From the NCBI GenBank assembly GCA_009767595.1, contig VSDK01021631.1, forward strand, positions 70,159 through 134,158: a DNA stretch of 64,000 bases. The letters run 5' to 3'. The notes below the pieces were generated by a model, which searched no databases, had not been told where the DNA came from, and worked only from the letters and a program-made list of their open reading frames with translations. Both the position numbers and the translations under genes were made by a program. Positions 10,710-22,558 of the stretch are shown one piece after another (the first letter of the stretch is position 1; the number at the start of each line of letters is the position of its first letter). Source of the stretch: Symbiodinium kawagutii (lineage: Eukaryota > Sar > Dinophyceae > Suessiales > Symbiodiniaceae).

Positions 10710-10822
10710 GGCTATGGGTCAATATCAACCAATCAATAATAGAGGATAATAACCAACCATTTCATAGGGAAAATCATGGTTAATGATAGGGAACCAGGGG
10801 TACGGGGTTTTGACCCACAGCC
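10710..10822. mobile_element. Family A fold-back element A3
   Basis: GGCTATGGGTCAA to TTGACCCACAGCC, flanked by ACAT on both sides. Confidence 0.9.
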
Positions 10823-10839
10823 ACATCATGATCGCCATT

Positions 10840-12191
10840 ACCTGAAAATTGGATAGTGGTGCACATCCGGCGTTCTGCTCTTGGGTCAATTCGGGTGCTT
10901 TGTTGAAGGTCTTGTTTCGAGTGGATGGGACCCTTCCGAGAGCAGTATAGGATCCGTCCATTGAGATGAACTCAGCAACTCCATGCTTCTAGCAGCGCTC
11001 GCATCATTGGACACTTTGGTAAGGCATGTTCCATGGCTACAATCCCTTGGCACCATAATGGCTACAGATGAAAATCCAGTTCCAATGGGAACTGAAGCTA
11101 GCACTTGGAAGGTCCTCGGGTTCATGGATTCTGTTTTTGTTTCAACCAGCTGGCTGAAAGAGTCAGAATGGACATGTTTTTCAAAAATCATTTTTAATCG
11201 TGCTTTTTATTCACTCAAAGCATTTCGTTTACACTTGTGATGGATCAAAATGGACAGAGACCGACTTTCTTTTGTTTGACAAAGGTCGGGGACAACTATG
11301 AGGATTGGCAAACGACTGGCTTGCCACACCTCTCTGTGAAATCTGGCCAAGCCTTTGAAGCTTCTTGAATGAAGAAGTGGAGTCGTTTGGTGTGGCCAAG
11401 TGCATCTCTTTTGTTCTTCACCTACTTGCTTGAGAATGGTTGTTGAAACCATTGCAACAATCATGCAGAGCCCTGTATTCTTGTGAACTGAATGAAATGA
11501 TTTTTTGGAATAAATCAGACTTTGTCAGCACTTTTCCCAGCTTGGAGTCCGGGTGCCGTCTGGGAAGGTATTCGTATCTGTCGGAATATCTCGTTTTGAT
11601 CATGAAAACACGTATGCAACATTTAACCGAGCGGACTGCCAAGCAAGATCCTGTCACTTGCAGGTTGAAGTGATGCAAGGGAGAAGCTCGGCTGCATCCT
11701 AGGGACCAAGTTCAATGGTGGAACCTCAACCAGCCCATGAGGCCCCACCAACGAAGAGTCCAACGTCGTTTGTAGATAGCCTTGTCCTTGGTATTTCGCC
11801 CCATCTCGTGTGGATACCGAGGAACCCACTGGCATGAACTTGTGCCCATCAAGCCAAGAGGCATCAACTCGATGTCCATCGTCGGATCCTTCAACAGCGG
11901 CTTGGCACACTTCAAAGGGAATGAAGGATCTAAACCACCAGCAGTGCTCAGAAAGGATGTCCAAATTGATCGGTCACAGCTTATACGCGTCCCCATGAGA
12001 ACATGACTACTATGACTTGCTACTTTTGAGCTGTCACTGATGAGACATTTTTGGTAATTTGAGCTCAACATTGAGCATGAGAATGCATTCTCATTCAACC
12101 GATTGAATGGTGTAGTGCACTGGACCAAAACATCAAATCGCATAGGGTGAAGTGTCATTGATCCCAGGTTTTGACTAGCACTAACAAACAT
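10840..12191 (-). pseudogene. Decayed minus-strand coding region
   Basis: Five minus-strand frames of 78-159 codons follow one another with small overlaps and frame changes. They read, for example, SIWTSFLSTAGGLDPSFPLK, YEYLPRRHPDSKLGKVLTKS, FHREVWQASRLPILIVVPD and VPIGTGFSSVAIMVPRDCS. Continuous protein-like sequence over 1.35 kb, without introns but with frameshifts, suggests a frameshifted retrocopy or transposon remnant. No family was recognised. It abuts fold-back element A3 (10709-10823). Confidence 0.38.
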
Positions 12192-12520
12192 TATTAACCA
12201 TTATTAATCACTAATAGCCATCATTGTGACCCAATAGTTAGAATAGCTGGATGACACAGCAGCAGTGTTTCAATCCATAGCCGCCAAGATTGGGTGCCGG
12301 AGTCCATGATCGCAAGGCCGGACGAATTTCAGCCTGTACCTCCCCCAACAGTGGGAAGTATAGTCGTCACCCACCATGCATATCGCCAGAGAACCATGGA
12401 GACACCGACGGATTCTGATGGTTCATGATAGATGATGGTGGTTCATAGAGCCATTTTTTGCCATTTCTTGGGGTCGGACACGTGGACCCAACATGGACCA
12501 ACATGGACCAACCATTGCAG

Positions 12521-12632
12521 CCCAGCAGAGCCAAGTTGGTGGCCCAGCGATCTGGCGCCAGGGAGCGGCCGGGACTCTTCAGTTACGAGCTGACTCTGGG
12601 CCAAGCCGAAGAGACCTTTCAGGCGGCCGTTC
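12521..12632 (+). CDS. Putative exon, unidentified protein
   Basis: After an ATTGCAG acceptor the frame reads PSRAKLVAQRSGARERPGLF, then SYELTLGQAEETFQAAV, ending at a GTGGTC donor. Amphipathic charged composition and a clear drop in AT content support coding. No family was recognised. It may belong to the same + strand gene as the exons at 13.6-26.2 kb. Confidence 0.45.
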
Positions 12633-13338
12633 GTGGTCACCATCACCATCCATCACTACCCAGAGCTAAACAATCGAAGCCAGCATGTGGCGGTTCAATC
12701 CCAAGGCAAAATATCCTTCATGTTGATGCGTTTGAACCCCCTTCAACCTGTTTCCAGCTCAATTCACTTACTCCATTCACCCTCTATCACCCATCGCTCA
12801 ACTTGTTGTTCGGTCACTCATCTACGGCTGGTTATTCTACAACTTCGCTCAGGCATTTCTCAAACCAACTGATCATGGAAGTCATTTTGCATTCTGTCTC
12901 TGCCCCTGTTGTGTCCACCAGGGACATAAAATTAGGAGAACCGACCACCCTGTCTCTGTGCATCTCAATGGCCTAGCTAATCACAGCGGTGGATCGATTC
13001 TCTTCGTGTTTTGTCTTGAAATGGGAATTCCAAGGGGAAAACAGTGATCCAGGGGAAGATAATAGTTATTTTTGGACAGTGCTAGGGGAAGCAGGCATTT
13101 TTCAGTCCGAGCAAAGAGCTTGCAAAGGACTGTCCAGACTTTGCTTTTCGACGGCTCATTTCAGCAGTGACTTTGCACCAATACATCATTGCAAGGGTTC
13201 CTTTGCTTCAGTGCTCAATTGCTGTGATGGATGCCTCGCCAACTCGACAACCCATGGTGTTCTGATCATTGTATGGGTGTTTCTCAAAATTGGGAAACCT
13301 AAAAATGGACAGTTTTGACGACCATATCACCACAAGCC

Positions 13339-13613
13339 ATGGTTATTGGGAAGCCCCAAGTCATGGATGGTTCATTAAGGTTTATTCCAAAAGCTTAGTT
13401 TACTAATCGAAATGGTTAATCAAATGGATGATTTGGGGGACCCCTCAAACTGGCTTGAGAAACCACCATATTAATCTTATTGTTGGTCAGTATCCCCTAC
13501 TATTAACCATTATAATCCCTTCGGAAACCATACAAAACCACATATAAAATCATATAAAACCACAAAAAACTGGATGATTTTGGGAGGTCCCCAGTCACTG
13601 GCTTGAGAACGCA
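13339..13613. mobile_element. Family B-derived fragments
   Basis: CCCCTCAAACTGGCTTGAGA + AACCACC (to 13469) and CCCCAGTCACTGGCTTGAGA (13588) are right arms of family B. Between them lie degenerate AAACCATAT-like repeats. Confidence 0.55.
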
Positions 13614-13635
13614 CCACTACAATGAAATCAACCGC

Positions 13636-13725
13636 TGTGCAATGGCCCCCCTGGAGGTCCTCGTGGACGGCTTGCTGTCGCAGGCGCGGTTGACGGTGAT
13701 GCGAAAGAAAACGAACTGCTGCAGA
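13636..13725 (+). CDS. Putative exon, unidentified protein
   Basis: The frame reads AMAPLEVLVDGLLSQARLTV, then MRKKTNCC. GGAG|GTCCTC is a possible AG|G acceptor and TCGCAG|GC a possible GC donor. The DNA is GC-rich, flanked on the left by fragments of family B repeat. Confidence 0.4.
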
Positions 13726-13804
13726 GATGAGATTCCGTGGAATTGTATGGATCGTTGCATGTCTATATGTATTCATCTAAGTGTTTTCAATGACATCTCT
13801 CTCC

Positions 13805-13838
<34 letters not shown>

Positions 13839-13948
13839 TGGATATTTAAATACATATTCATTTAGTTATCTATTTATGTCTGTGTCAATATCAGTGTGCG
13901 CCCACTTTCGCCCCTTTTCTACGTAGCTTTTTCCCTCCGTGACGCCAG

Positions 13949-14081
13949 GTGCTCCACCCATTGGAAGCCAAGTGCACCAGCAGATGCAGCGCAGTGGCAG
14001 GGCCAAGGGACGTGAACAATCGCGAATTGGCCTGGCTGGTGAAGGCCCGGAGGGCGAGGGACCTAGCCACGACTTGGGAAG
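13949..14081 (+). CDS. Putative exon, unidentified protein
   Basis: After ACGCCAG|G the frame reads VLHPLEAKCTSRCSAVAG, PRDVNNRELAWLVKARR and ARDLATTWE. A GC donor (GGGAAG|GCC) may close it. The basic, helix-prone composition suggests an interaction segment, but no family was recognised. Family B element B15 lies about 30 bp downstream, inside the following intron. Confidence 0.5.
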
Positions 14082-14113
14082 GCCAATCATCCAGTGAGTG
14101 ATTTAGGAGGTCT

Positions 14114-14261
14114 GGGTGTTTCTCAAGCCAGTTTGGGGAAGCCAACTATCGAGATTATTTAGCATTTATAGTGGTAAACCAAGCATTGTTTGGTCATTTG
14201 CAATAGTAAACCAAGCATTTTGATCCATGTTGGGGGGTGGTCACCACTTTAAGAAACCCTC
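14114..14261. mobile_element. Family B fold-back element B15 (long variant)
   Basis: GGGTGTTTCTCAAGCCAG to CTTTAAGAAACCCT. The core has two copies of AGTAAACCAAGCATT. Confidence 0.7.
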
Positions 14262-15150
14262 ATTTGAGTTGTGGAAGTTTGAGCTGTTGTTTGCTGATGA
14301 TTGCAACGCCTATTGATCATTCCCATATCTTCTTTTAGCCATCACTCGCCGTTCTATGAACAACCGCTAACTAATCACATCACTAAATCAGCAAGACCAT
14401 GGCGTGGTCACATTGGAAAACATATCCAGAACGACAAAACCACAATTAACCACAAGCAAAGATATCCAGAACCATTCAAACAACTATGAGCTGGCTCAAT
14501 ATCCACAATGACAAGTAACTACAACTCCAAGCCATAAGAAACCACTGAGAACCAACGTTCGTTCACCATCCATCGCTGCGCCAGGGAAAGCCTAGGCGCG
14601 CAGGGGAAGGTTCTGTTGCTGGGTGGGTGTAGCACATCGTGTAGGACATCAGCACGTAGCACGTAGTGGAGCCTGGTGTAGCCACCAGGAATAGCCCGGT
14701 GTAGCCAACAAGAACCTAACTTTAACCAAACTTTAAAACCAAAGATCTTGCTCATCTTCAAAATGTTAGCACCACGTTGATCGTTCTTGGAGAACTGTTG
14801 TCATTCTTATCAGTGCTTCGTAATTGAATTCTTTGGAATCGAATCTGTAACGTGTCCAATGATGTTTGGCAATGTCTATGGTGCAGAATGGTTGTTGATG
14901 GATGCAACATGATCAATGAATTGAGATCTACATCAACTCCAAGCTGAGCCTATGGCTTGTTGTTGCGCTCCCAGTGCATAATTGACACATGCATGTTTAT
15001 CAGTACCATCAATATACTCATTCGGATTTATGATGATTTCATTATTTCAGGAATCTCCCCTTGACCGATCTATGGAGCAGTATTGGTAGGAGAACATGGA
15101 CCTACAATCAGCACAAGGCTGTGCCTGTTGTCCGTGGTGAACTCCTTTGA

Positions 15151-15270
15151 TATGGTTGTGGGTCAACACTAGCAATCCAAAAAATAGTTGGGTGAACATC
15201 CCAACAAGGACTAGTTTGGTCACGTGGGGGATGTCTACTAGGGCACCATGGGTATTGACCCATAGCCATA
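15151..15270. mobile_element. Family A-like fold-back element A4 (divergent core)
   Basis: TATGGTTGTGGGTCAA to TTGACCCATAGCCATA keeps the arms, but the core is unrelated to the other copies. Flanks are ATAT on both sides. Confidence 0.75.
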
Positions 15271-15638
15271 TGATAATCTGGCCTCGGACTTGCTCCTCGG
15301 ACTTGCGTGCAGAGTTTTGAGAGATCAGAAGAAGGGGGCACAAGGTTTTGCGACTCATACCCATCTAATCAGCAAAATGCAATAAGAAATATGGATGCAA
15401 GCATTCATCACAGGAATACCACCAATAACAGCATCAATGACCAGGATAGAGGATGATAAATGAGATTGATAGTGAGCACAATAGTTGCTTGCCGCATGTT
15501 TCTGTATGTAATCCTTGTTGCTTACCGTATGACCCTTTGAACCGGAACAAACACAGGAGAAGTGTGTTTCGTCCAATCGATAGCACGCGGGTCCTCTCAT
15601 TGCAAGACATACCTGCAGTTTGTTTGGATGTCTCATGT

Positions 15639-15737
15639 GGTGGTTTCTCACAATGGGCCTACCCCAAATCAGCCGATAGTAGTCATTGATAGTAATCAAC
15701 CAACTATTTTGGGGGTTCCCTATTTTGAGAAACACCC
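15639..15737. mobile_element. Family B fold-back element B2
   Basis: GGTGGTTTCTCACAATGGG to CCCTATTTTGAGAAACACCC. Flanks ATGT/ATAT differ at one base. Confidence 0.85.
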
Positions 15738-15944
15738 ATATGGACCCACACCTAATATGAGATCAGCTGAAGATCATACATGCGTAGATCAGATGATTAA
15801 AGACTTCCGAATTGACAAGATCGACGTTCATGAACGTCAGCACGATTGCCACCGCAGCATGCCCCATGGGTTCCTTTTGGCGTTTGCCGAGGTGGCCTTC
15901 CCGCGGTGCCCCCGGAAGATCAACTCGTGAAAAATCAATGGTTT

Positions 15945-16060
15945 TGCCATCAATAGCCCCATAATAGCCCTTATCATTCTTATGAATCCTTATCAAATGA
16001 TAGGTCTCCCACTATAATAGCCTTACAATAGCCCTATTCTGACAATAGCCCCTACCAAAT
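15945..16060. repeat. Degenerate AATAGCCC repeat
   Basis: Several imperfect (A/C)AATAGCCC(C/T) units separate a GC-rich island (15855-15930, possible exon, frame unclear) from the exon at 16098. Confidence 0.65.
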
Positions 16061-16097
16061 CATGAGTTGGTTTGGTGACATTTGGATTTCGGCGGAG

Positions 16098-16205
16098 TTT
16101 GGTTCGTCACGAAACGAGTCGTCTTCACCAGGACAGCCTTCCAAGTGGAAGTCTTCATTCCTCCCGGCGAGGCCAAGTGCATGTCGGCCACTTGCTCAGC
16201 CATCA
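16098..16205 (+). CDS. Putative exon, unidentified protein
   Basis: The frame reads WFVTKRVVFTRTAFQVEVFI, then PPGEAKCMSATCSAI. It is bounded by GCGGAG| and a GTTAGA donor, and the alternating hydrophobic pattern suggests beta strands. No family was recognised. Confidence 0.5.
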
Positions 16206-16269
16206 GTTAGACCAAGTCGTTGAGATCTGAAATGTTACCATCGTTGGGTGGTACCAGTACCGGTACCGT

Positions 16270-16372
16270 GGGTGTTTCTCGAGCCATAGGGGACCCATCA
16301 AATCATCCTTTTTTCAATCCTTATTGGTAATAAACTAGCCACTTTTTGGGCCCCCTATTTTAAGAAACTCTC
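16270..16372. mobile_element. Family B fold-back element B3
   Basis: GGGTGTTTCTCGAGCCATAG to CCCCCTATTTTAAGAAACTC, with the core GGTAATAAACTAGCCAC. Confidence 0.8.
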
Positions 16373-16445
16373 AAGTGTCCCCAGGATTCACTTAAATCAG
16401 TTGATAGTTGTTCATGTTTACTATCGCTATAGTAATCATTGAAGT

Positions 16446-16551
16446 GGTGGTTTCTCAATATAGGGAACGCCTAAAATCGTTGGTTTATCATTATAAGTTG
16501 TTGATAAATTGGATGATAACTGGGGGTACCCCTATGACTTAAGAAACCATC
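16446..16551. mobile_element. Family B fold-back element B4
   Basis: GGTGGTTTCTCAATATAGGG to CCTATGACTTAAGAAACCAT. It lies 74 bp from B3. Confidence 0.8.
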
Positions 16552-16597
16552 ATATTGGTCTTATTGCTGGTTAGTATCCCCTACTATTAGCCATTAT

Positions 16598-16728
16598 AAT
16601 CCCTTGTAAAACCGTATAAAACCGTATAAAACCATATAAAACCATATGAAACCCAATGAAAACCATATAAAAACCATATCAAACCATATAAATCCCATGT
16701 AAAAACCATATAAAAACCACATCAGATC
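16598..16728. repeat. Degenerate AAACCATATA repeat
   Basis: About ten imperfect units of TAAAACC(A/G)TA lie between element B4 and the exon at 16751. Confidence 0.8.
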
Positions 16729-16750
16729 ACCTAGCGATGACTCATTTGCC

Positions 16751-16925
16751 GGTGTCCCAACACAGCTGCGCCTCAGGTCACTTGGTTTGCCACCGGAGCT
16801 CGTGCTGCTGTGCCGCCTCCAGCGCCGGCACCTCTTCCACCTTCTCCGAGCCCTGAAGAGCTGGGAATCGAAGAATGAAAAAATGCGGAGCGCCGCGCCA
16901 CTGCGAAGAGTTTACGAAGAGTTTA
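16751..16925 (+). CDS. Putative exon, unidentified protein
   Basis: The frame reads GVPTQLRLRSLGLPPELVLL, CRLQRRHLFHLLRALKSWE and SKNEKMRSAAPLRRVYEEF. Leu/Arg-rich, helix-prone composition supports coding. The frame ends where fold-back element A5 starts, so the exon border probably lies at or just before that junction. Confidence 0.5.
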
Positions 16926-16926
16926 T

Positions 16927-17003
16927 GGCTATGAGTCAATAATTAACCAACTAGTAGGGGATAGCCACCAACAATTTCATAGGGAAAACATTGGTGAATG
17001 ATG
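16927..17003. mobile_element. Family A fold-back element A5, 3' truncated
   Basis: Begins GGCTATGAGTCAA directly after the open frame ending EEF. Core matches, but the right arm is missing. Confidence 0.65.
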
Positions 17004-17638
17004 AGTTTTGATAGGTAAAACCATTTTGCAGAGTGGATTTTCTCCACTTCCAGGTTAGTTTACCAGGGTGAGTTTATAACTTATAACATTAATGTTGGTT
17101 TCTGATGATCGTATCTACCTGTTGGTTTCATGCCTATTTTCATTACTTTAGGGGGGGTTACACTAATCAGAAACCAGCATTACTAGGCATGTTTATTTAT
17201 CACATCAGTAGGAAGGTGCTGTTAATAGCCGACCAAAGAATGACATTAGGAACAGCAGTAGGTGATATAACTGATAGCATTAGTAGGTGATTATGATATT
17301 AAGATCTGGAATGTTCCCATTGGTAGGAAGATGCTATTAATAGCCTATACATGATGTTCCTCTCTTGAGCTTTGGTAGGAACAGCAGGTTTACAGCAGGT
17401 TTATAGCAGGTTTATAGCAGGTTTGCAGGAGGTTGACAGGAGGTTTACAGCTTTGGATTTGGCGCACTTTGAATTCGTGTCTTTCCGGTGTGTCTCTGCA
17501 GGCTGTCGGTGACCTTCGCTGAGATAATAGCACTGTAGCAGCTTTGAGGTACCAGGGGTTACCATTGATCTGCCGCTGTCCCTCAATGCTGCGATGTCTC
17601 ACGGCTGAAATCGGCCAGCCCAGCAGCGGCTACAGTGA

Positions 17639-17752
17639 GACTTGTACCTTAGCGACTCGAACATCGAGCAATTTCGAAAAGCTGAAGGTCTTTGGGAAAC
17701 GCTAAAGCTCCAGTCTCCAACGTCAGTGGAAGGCATGGGTCCCAAGGAACAA
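17639..17752 (+). CDS. Putative exon, unidentified protein
   Basis: The frame reads DLYLSDSNIEQFRKAEGLW, then ETLKLQSPTSVEGMGPKEQ. It ends at a GTATAG donor and is preceded by TACAGTGAG. The composition is protein-like. No family was recognised. Confidence 0.45.
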
Positions 17753-18471
17753 GTATAGAGGATACGTGAGCAATTGCCAATGCTACTATATTTGAACAGT
17801 ATTATCAGCCAAGTAAATGTAGGGTGCATTCATTAAACATGTATACACATATATATATATATGTATATTCATAAGATATGATTGTTTGAGCAATGGATCC
17901 CCTGCTAATCATTGGTTGAAATGATTGCACTCATAATTTGTACAGAGGCTAGTACGGCAATAAACCAATTTTAATGTGTATGGTCAGCGAGTCTTTTCGA
18001 TTGACGACACATAGAACAACAGGGACAACATCGAGAACAAGAACAACACAACAAAAACAAAAACAGTGCCGCCGCCGTCGAGCAGCAACGACAGCACCAA
18101 CAACCACTGTCAAAAATTAAGCAATTACGGGTATGCTTGTAGGAACTGTTTCCTGAGCATATGGCAGCATCAACTTGAGTAGCAACTTACATGGTTGTTT
18201 CTTCGATGATTTGTTGATTCCTATCGATTGTATCTATCAGAAGAATGGTAATTCGGTGCTTATTGTTCATCCGTGAAAATGGCAGATGCTGCGAAAAGCA
18301 GCTTCACAGCGTGTGTCCCAGAGCCATATAGTTGATTCTAGACAGTAGAAGGACCCTTGTAGGGATCTTGTTAGGGTAACCATCAACCGTGAGATTCAGG
18401 AACGTTGGGCAACCCCCTTGTCATGTGTTTCCACCAAAAGTTACACGAGGCAGGAGACTCCGCCCACGCAG

Positions 18472-18540
18472 GAGAAGCTACGAAATCTTTGCTCTGGCTT
18501 TGAGCTGCAGTTTGTGAAATGCAAGGCCTGCAGCCATAAG
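18472..18540 (+). CDS. Putative exon, Cys-containing segment
   Basis: Twenty-three codons in phase 0-0 read EKLRNLCSGFELQFVKCK, then ACSHK. ACGCAG|G is the acceptor and CATAAG|GTACAA the donor. The CxxC-x-H arrangement could be part of a metal-binding site, which is inference only. Confidence 0.5.
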
Positions 18541-18737
18541 GTACAACATGTCGCCGTCTTTCAGCGACTGCGCGAGATTTTGGGGGCCCAAAACTGTACA
18601 ACTTGTTGCATGCATTTATCAGGTGGGCTAAACAGATGTCATCGATTTTCTAAGGTTAACTACAGTTAACTATGGTTAACTATGGTTAAACAACTTGTTG
18701 CACAGATTTCTCGGCAAACAATGACCTTGCGCAAAGG

Positions 18738-18852
18738 CAGACATGGATCCGGTGCGAAATCTTTGCAAAGGCACTGCAGGGGCGGTACCTGGCATTGCTG
18801 GGAGGGATGTCACGGCAGTGTGCTGGGACAGCGCGTTGGCATCAGCTACCTT
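18738..18852 (+). CDS. Possible exon, unidentified protein
   Basis: One frame reads QTWIRCEIFAKALQGRYLAL, then LGGMSRQ. A second + frame (MDPVRNLCKGTAGAV) and the reverse strand are also open, so the frame choice is uncertain. Confidence 0.3.
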
Positions 18853-19665
18853 GGAGTGTTCCGAAATCCATTCTGGAATGAAACATATATGTGTATATAT
18901 ATATATATTTATATATATATATAGGAAATAGATCAAGAAATCAGCTCATATATGGAATTTATGATATACATCTGTATATATGTAATAGAATTAAACAACA
19001 AGCGATGAAGAAACCAGTGTTCCCCCCCGTCGCCCCTACGAGTATTGCTGGTCTCAACTTTAGATGATTTGGTGATACCATATGGATGTGGTCCAACGAT
19101 TTCGTTTGAAGGGTCATGTGACTAGCTTCAATGGGCTCCCCTCAAGGTGACATAGGACGGCCACCCAACACTGGTGTCACCATGACCAAAGGGGGAGCTG
19201 GGAAGTGCCGCTGTGGCGAGTGGCTTAGAATGTCTAAATATTCTTGGGTGAACATTGCGCGAACCTTGGGTGAACATTGGCCGAACATTAGGGTGAACAT
19301 TGGGTGAGCATCCCGATAGCATTTGAAGTTTCATGATTCAGAGATTCATCGGGGGATCTTTGATGCTGACTGATCTTTGATGCTTATAGGAACCAAGGCA
19401 TAGACCCTACGCCGAGCTTAGCAACCCGATCATCAGGACTCGGAATCTGCATAGACTAACCCGCTGCGTGGTTGATTTTCGTCAGCAGTTACATTGCATG
19501 GCTACATGGTCCGAGCTGAAACACCATCAGCTAGGAATATCTGATCTTATTTCCATGGTATTCTGCAGTATCCTTGCCATCAGACTTGTAGGTATCCCTT
19601 TACCCAACAGCAACTCTCACAAAGTCTCTTCTCTTGTCCACGTCCCAATTTTGAGAAGAGGGATG

Positions 19666-21366
19666 TTCATCCAGCTTGTCCATAGCTTGATTTTCATCCA
19701 GCTTGTCCATAGCTTGATTTTCATCCAGCTTGTCCATAGCTTGATTTTCATCCAGCTTGTCCATAGCTTGATTTTCATCCAGCTTGTCCATAGCTTGATT
19801 TTCATCCAGCTTGTCCATAGCTTGATTTTCATCCAGCTTGTCCATAGCTTGATTTTCATCCAGCTTGTCCATAGCTTGATTTTCATCCAGCTTGTCCATA
19901 GCTTGATTTTCATCCAGCTTGTCCATAGCTTGATTTTCATCCAGCTTGTCCATAGCTTGATTTTCATCCAGCTTGTCCATAGCTTGATTTTCATCCAGCT
20001 TGTCCATAGCTTGATTTTCATCCAGCTTGTCCATAGCTTGATTTTCATCCAGCTTGTCCATAGCTTGATTTTCATCCAGCTTGTCCATAGCTTGATTTTC
20101 ATCCAGCTTGTCCATAGCTTGATTTTCATCCAGCTTGTCCATAGCTTGATTTTCATCCAGCTTGTCCATAGCTTGATTTTCATCCAGCTTGTCCATAGCT
20201 TGATTTTCATCCAGCTTGTCCATAGCTTGATTTTCATCCAGCTTGTCCATAGCTTGATTTTCATCCAGCTTGTCCATAGCTTGATTTTCATCCAGCTTGT
20301 CCATAGCTTGATTTTCATCCAGCTTGTCCATAGCTTGATTTTCATCCAGCTTGTCCATAGCTTGATTTTCATCCAGCTTGTCCATAGCTTGATTTTCATC
20401 CAGCTTGTCCATAGCTTGATTTTCATCCAGCTTGTCCATAGCTTGATTTTCATCCAGCTTGTCCATAGCTTGATTTTCATCCAGCTTGTCCATAGCTTGA
20501 TTTTCATCCAGCTTGTCCATAGCTTGATTTTCATCCAGCTTGTCCATAGCTTGATTTTCATCCAGCTTGTCCATAGCTTGATTTTCATCCAGCTTGTCCA
20601 TAGCTTGATTTTCATCCAGCTTGTCCATAGCTTGATTTTCATCCAGCTTGTCCATAGCTTGATTTTCATCCAGCTTGTCCATAGCTTGATTTTCATCCAG
20701 CTTGTCCATAGCTTGATTTTCATCCAGCTTGTCCATAGCTTGATTTTCATCCAGCTTGTCCATAGCTTGATTTTCATCCAGCTTGTCCATAGCTTGATTT
20801 TCATCCAGCTTGTCCATAGCTTGATTTTCATCCAGCTTGTCCATAGCTTGATTTTCATCCAGCTTGTCCATAGCTTGATTTTCATCCAGCTTGTCCATAG
20901 CTTGATTTTCATCCAGCTTGTCCATAGCTTGATTTTCATCCAGCTTGTCCATAGCTTGATTTTCATCCAGCTTGTCCATAGCTTGATTTTCATCCAGCTT
21001 GTCCATAGCTTGATTTTCATCCAGCTTGTCCATAGCTTGATTTTCATCCAGCTTGTCCATAGCTTGATTTTCATCCAGCTTGTCCATAGCTTGATTTTCA
21101 TCCAGCTTGTCCATAGCTTGATTTTCATCCAGCTTGTCCATAGCTTGATTTTCATCCAGCTTGTCCATAGCTTGATTTTCATCCAGCTTGTCCATAGCTT
21201 GATTTTCATCCAGCTTGTCCATAGCTTGATTTTCATCCAGCTTGTCCATAGCTTGATTTTCATCCAGCTTGTCCATAGCTTGATTTTCATCCAGCTTGTC
21301 CATAGCTTGATTTTCATCCAGCTTGTCCATAGCTTGATTTTCATCCAGCTTGTCCATAGCTTGATT
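19666..21366. repeat. 27-bp minisatellite, 63 copies
   Basis: The unit TTCATCCAGCTTGTCCATAG + CTTGATT repeats exactly 63 times in 1701 bp, and all units I compared are identical. The length is a multiple of three, so several frames are open through the whole array. The minus strand gives (DENQAMDKL)n inside a 616-codon open stretch (19600-21450) with non-repeat ends. The + strand gives (FIQLVHSLI)n and another minus frame (MKIKLWTSW)n. The unit contains AGCTTG twice, so it may have arisen from a shorter half-unit. Confidence 0.97.
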
Positions 21367-21536
21367 TTTATTCAACATAGCTAGGGCTTTTTTACTGCTT
21401 TGATTCACATGGATATGTCCGTAGGTTTCCAGATCATCCCACAATGACAAGATTCAGCAAGGCACCACCGGTGTCACCAGTTTAGTACAGCCCCGCTAGG
21501 ACCGATCTACAGATGATGTACAAGCAGAACTGATGT

Positions 21537-21637
21537 GGCCATGGGTCAATATTAACCAACCACTATTGGGGGAGAATGACCAACAATAATAGGGAAAACA
21601 ATGGTTAATGATTGGGGAACCAGGGGTACAGGGTTTT
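21537..21637. mobile_element. Family A fold-back element A6, 3' truncated
   Basis: GGCCATGGGTCAATATTAAC through TACAGGGTTTT, ending before the right arm. Confidence 0.75.
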
Positions 21638-21924
21638 CTATGAAAAGCTATCATCGTTTTCTCACCGAAGTGGTTGGCATTCTCGGCACTTTCTCTCCCA
21701 CTTGTGGTGTGCATAGGATGCATTGGATTCAAGCATTTTCTGGGATCAACACCTGTGTATTCCTGTAAGCATCATCAGAAAGCAGCCGAAGATTCACCGT
21801 AGATTTACTATAGATTCATCATTAATGAATCAGTTCAGCGTCAAGAAACCATCAACCTTCCCATTTGTTCACAACAAATCAATCAATCATCATACAATTC
21901 GCAAATAAATCAATGCCAGGCAAG

Positions 21925-22480
21925 TCTGGTTATGATGAACTATCAACCAACCATCAATGAACTATCAATTAACCATCAATGAACTATCAATGAACCATCA
22001 ACAAGCTGGGCTGCCCTAGTCATAAGTGGTTTAATAAGCCATTTACCTATACTTTATGTAACTACCTCGGTTGACCCTACTAACCCCACTTATAAACAAA
22101 CTTAGCTCACGATTGGGGGCCCCTCATGGAATGAACCATCAATAAACCAATCAGTTTCATTTACGATGAGTAGAATCATTAACCATCATGAAACCATCAC
22201 TTAACCAGAACCATCCTTATGACCTATCCTTTGAGGATAAGCCATCCACCAACCATTATATATCTACTACAGAACCACTATAAAGCCTTTGCCCCCTATG
22301 ATTAACCTATGAACCCCTCTAAAGATCTATAAAGGTAAACCATCCTTACCAAGTCATTTTTGGGGATTAACCATCCCACCATTAACCACAGTAAATCCAC
22401 TACATACCCCCAATAAGAGCCGTATAAATCCACTATTAACCACTATTAACACCACCATTAGCCACATTAACCACTATTAA
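21925..22480. repeat. Degenerate AACCATCAATG / AACCACTATTA repeat block
   Basis: Imperfect short repeats resemble the block at 9130-10270. They continue at 22558-22620 between two putative exons. Confidence 0.7.
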
Positions 22481-22497
22481 CCACTCTGTTACGTCAG

Positions 22498-22558
22498 GAC
22501 GAAACGAGACTTGGTGTGCGCCTGCAGCTGCTGGGTGTGCACCGACAGAGACCGAGCA
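22498..22558 (+). CDS. Putative exon, unidentified protein
   Basis: After CGTCAG|G the frame reads DETRLGVRLQLLGVHRQRPS. It is a GC-rich island between two blocks of degenerate AACCATTA-type repeat, which makes the coding call easier. Confidence 0.45.

Noticed and set aside
19468-21384. 638-codon + strand open frame (FIQLVHSLI)n
   Set aside because: Very hydrophobic repeat translation. The minus frame is more plausible, and neither has an independent start or splice support.
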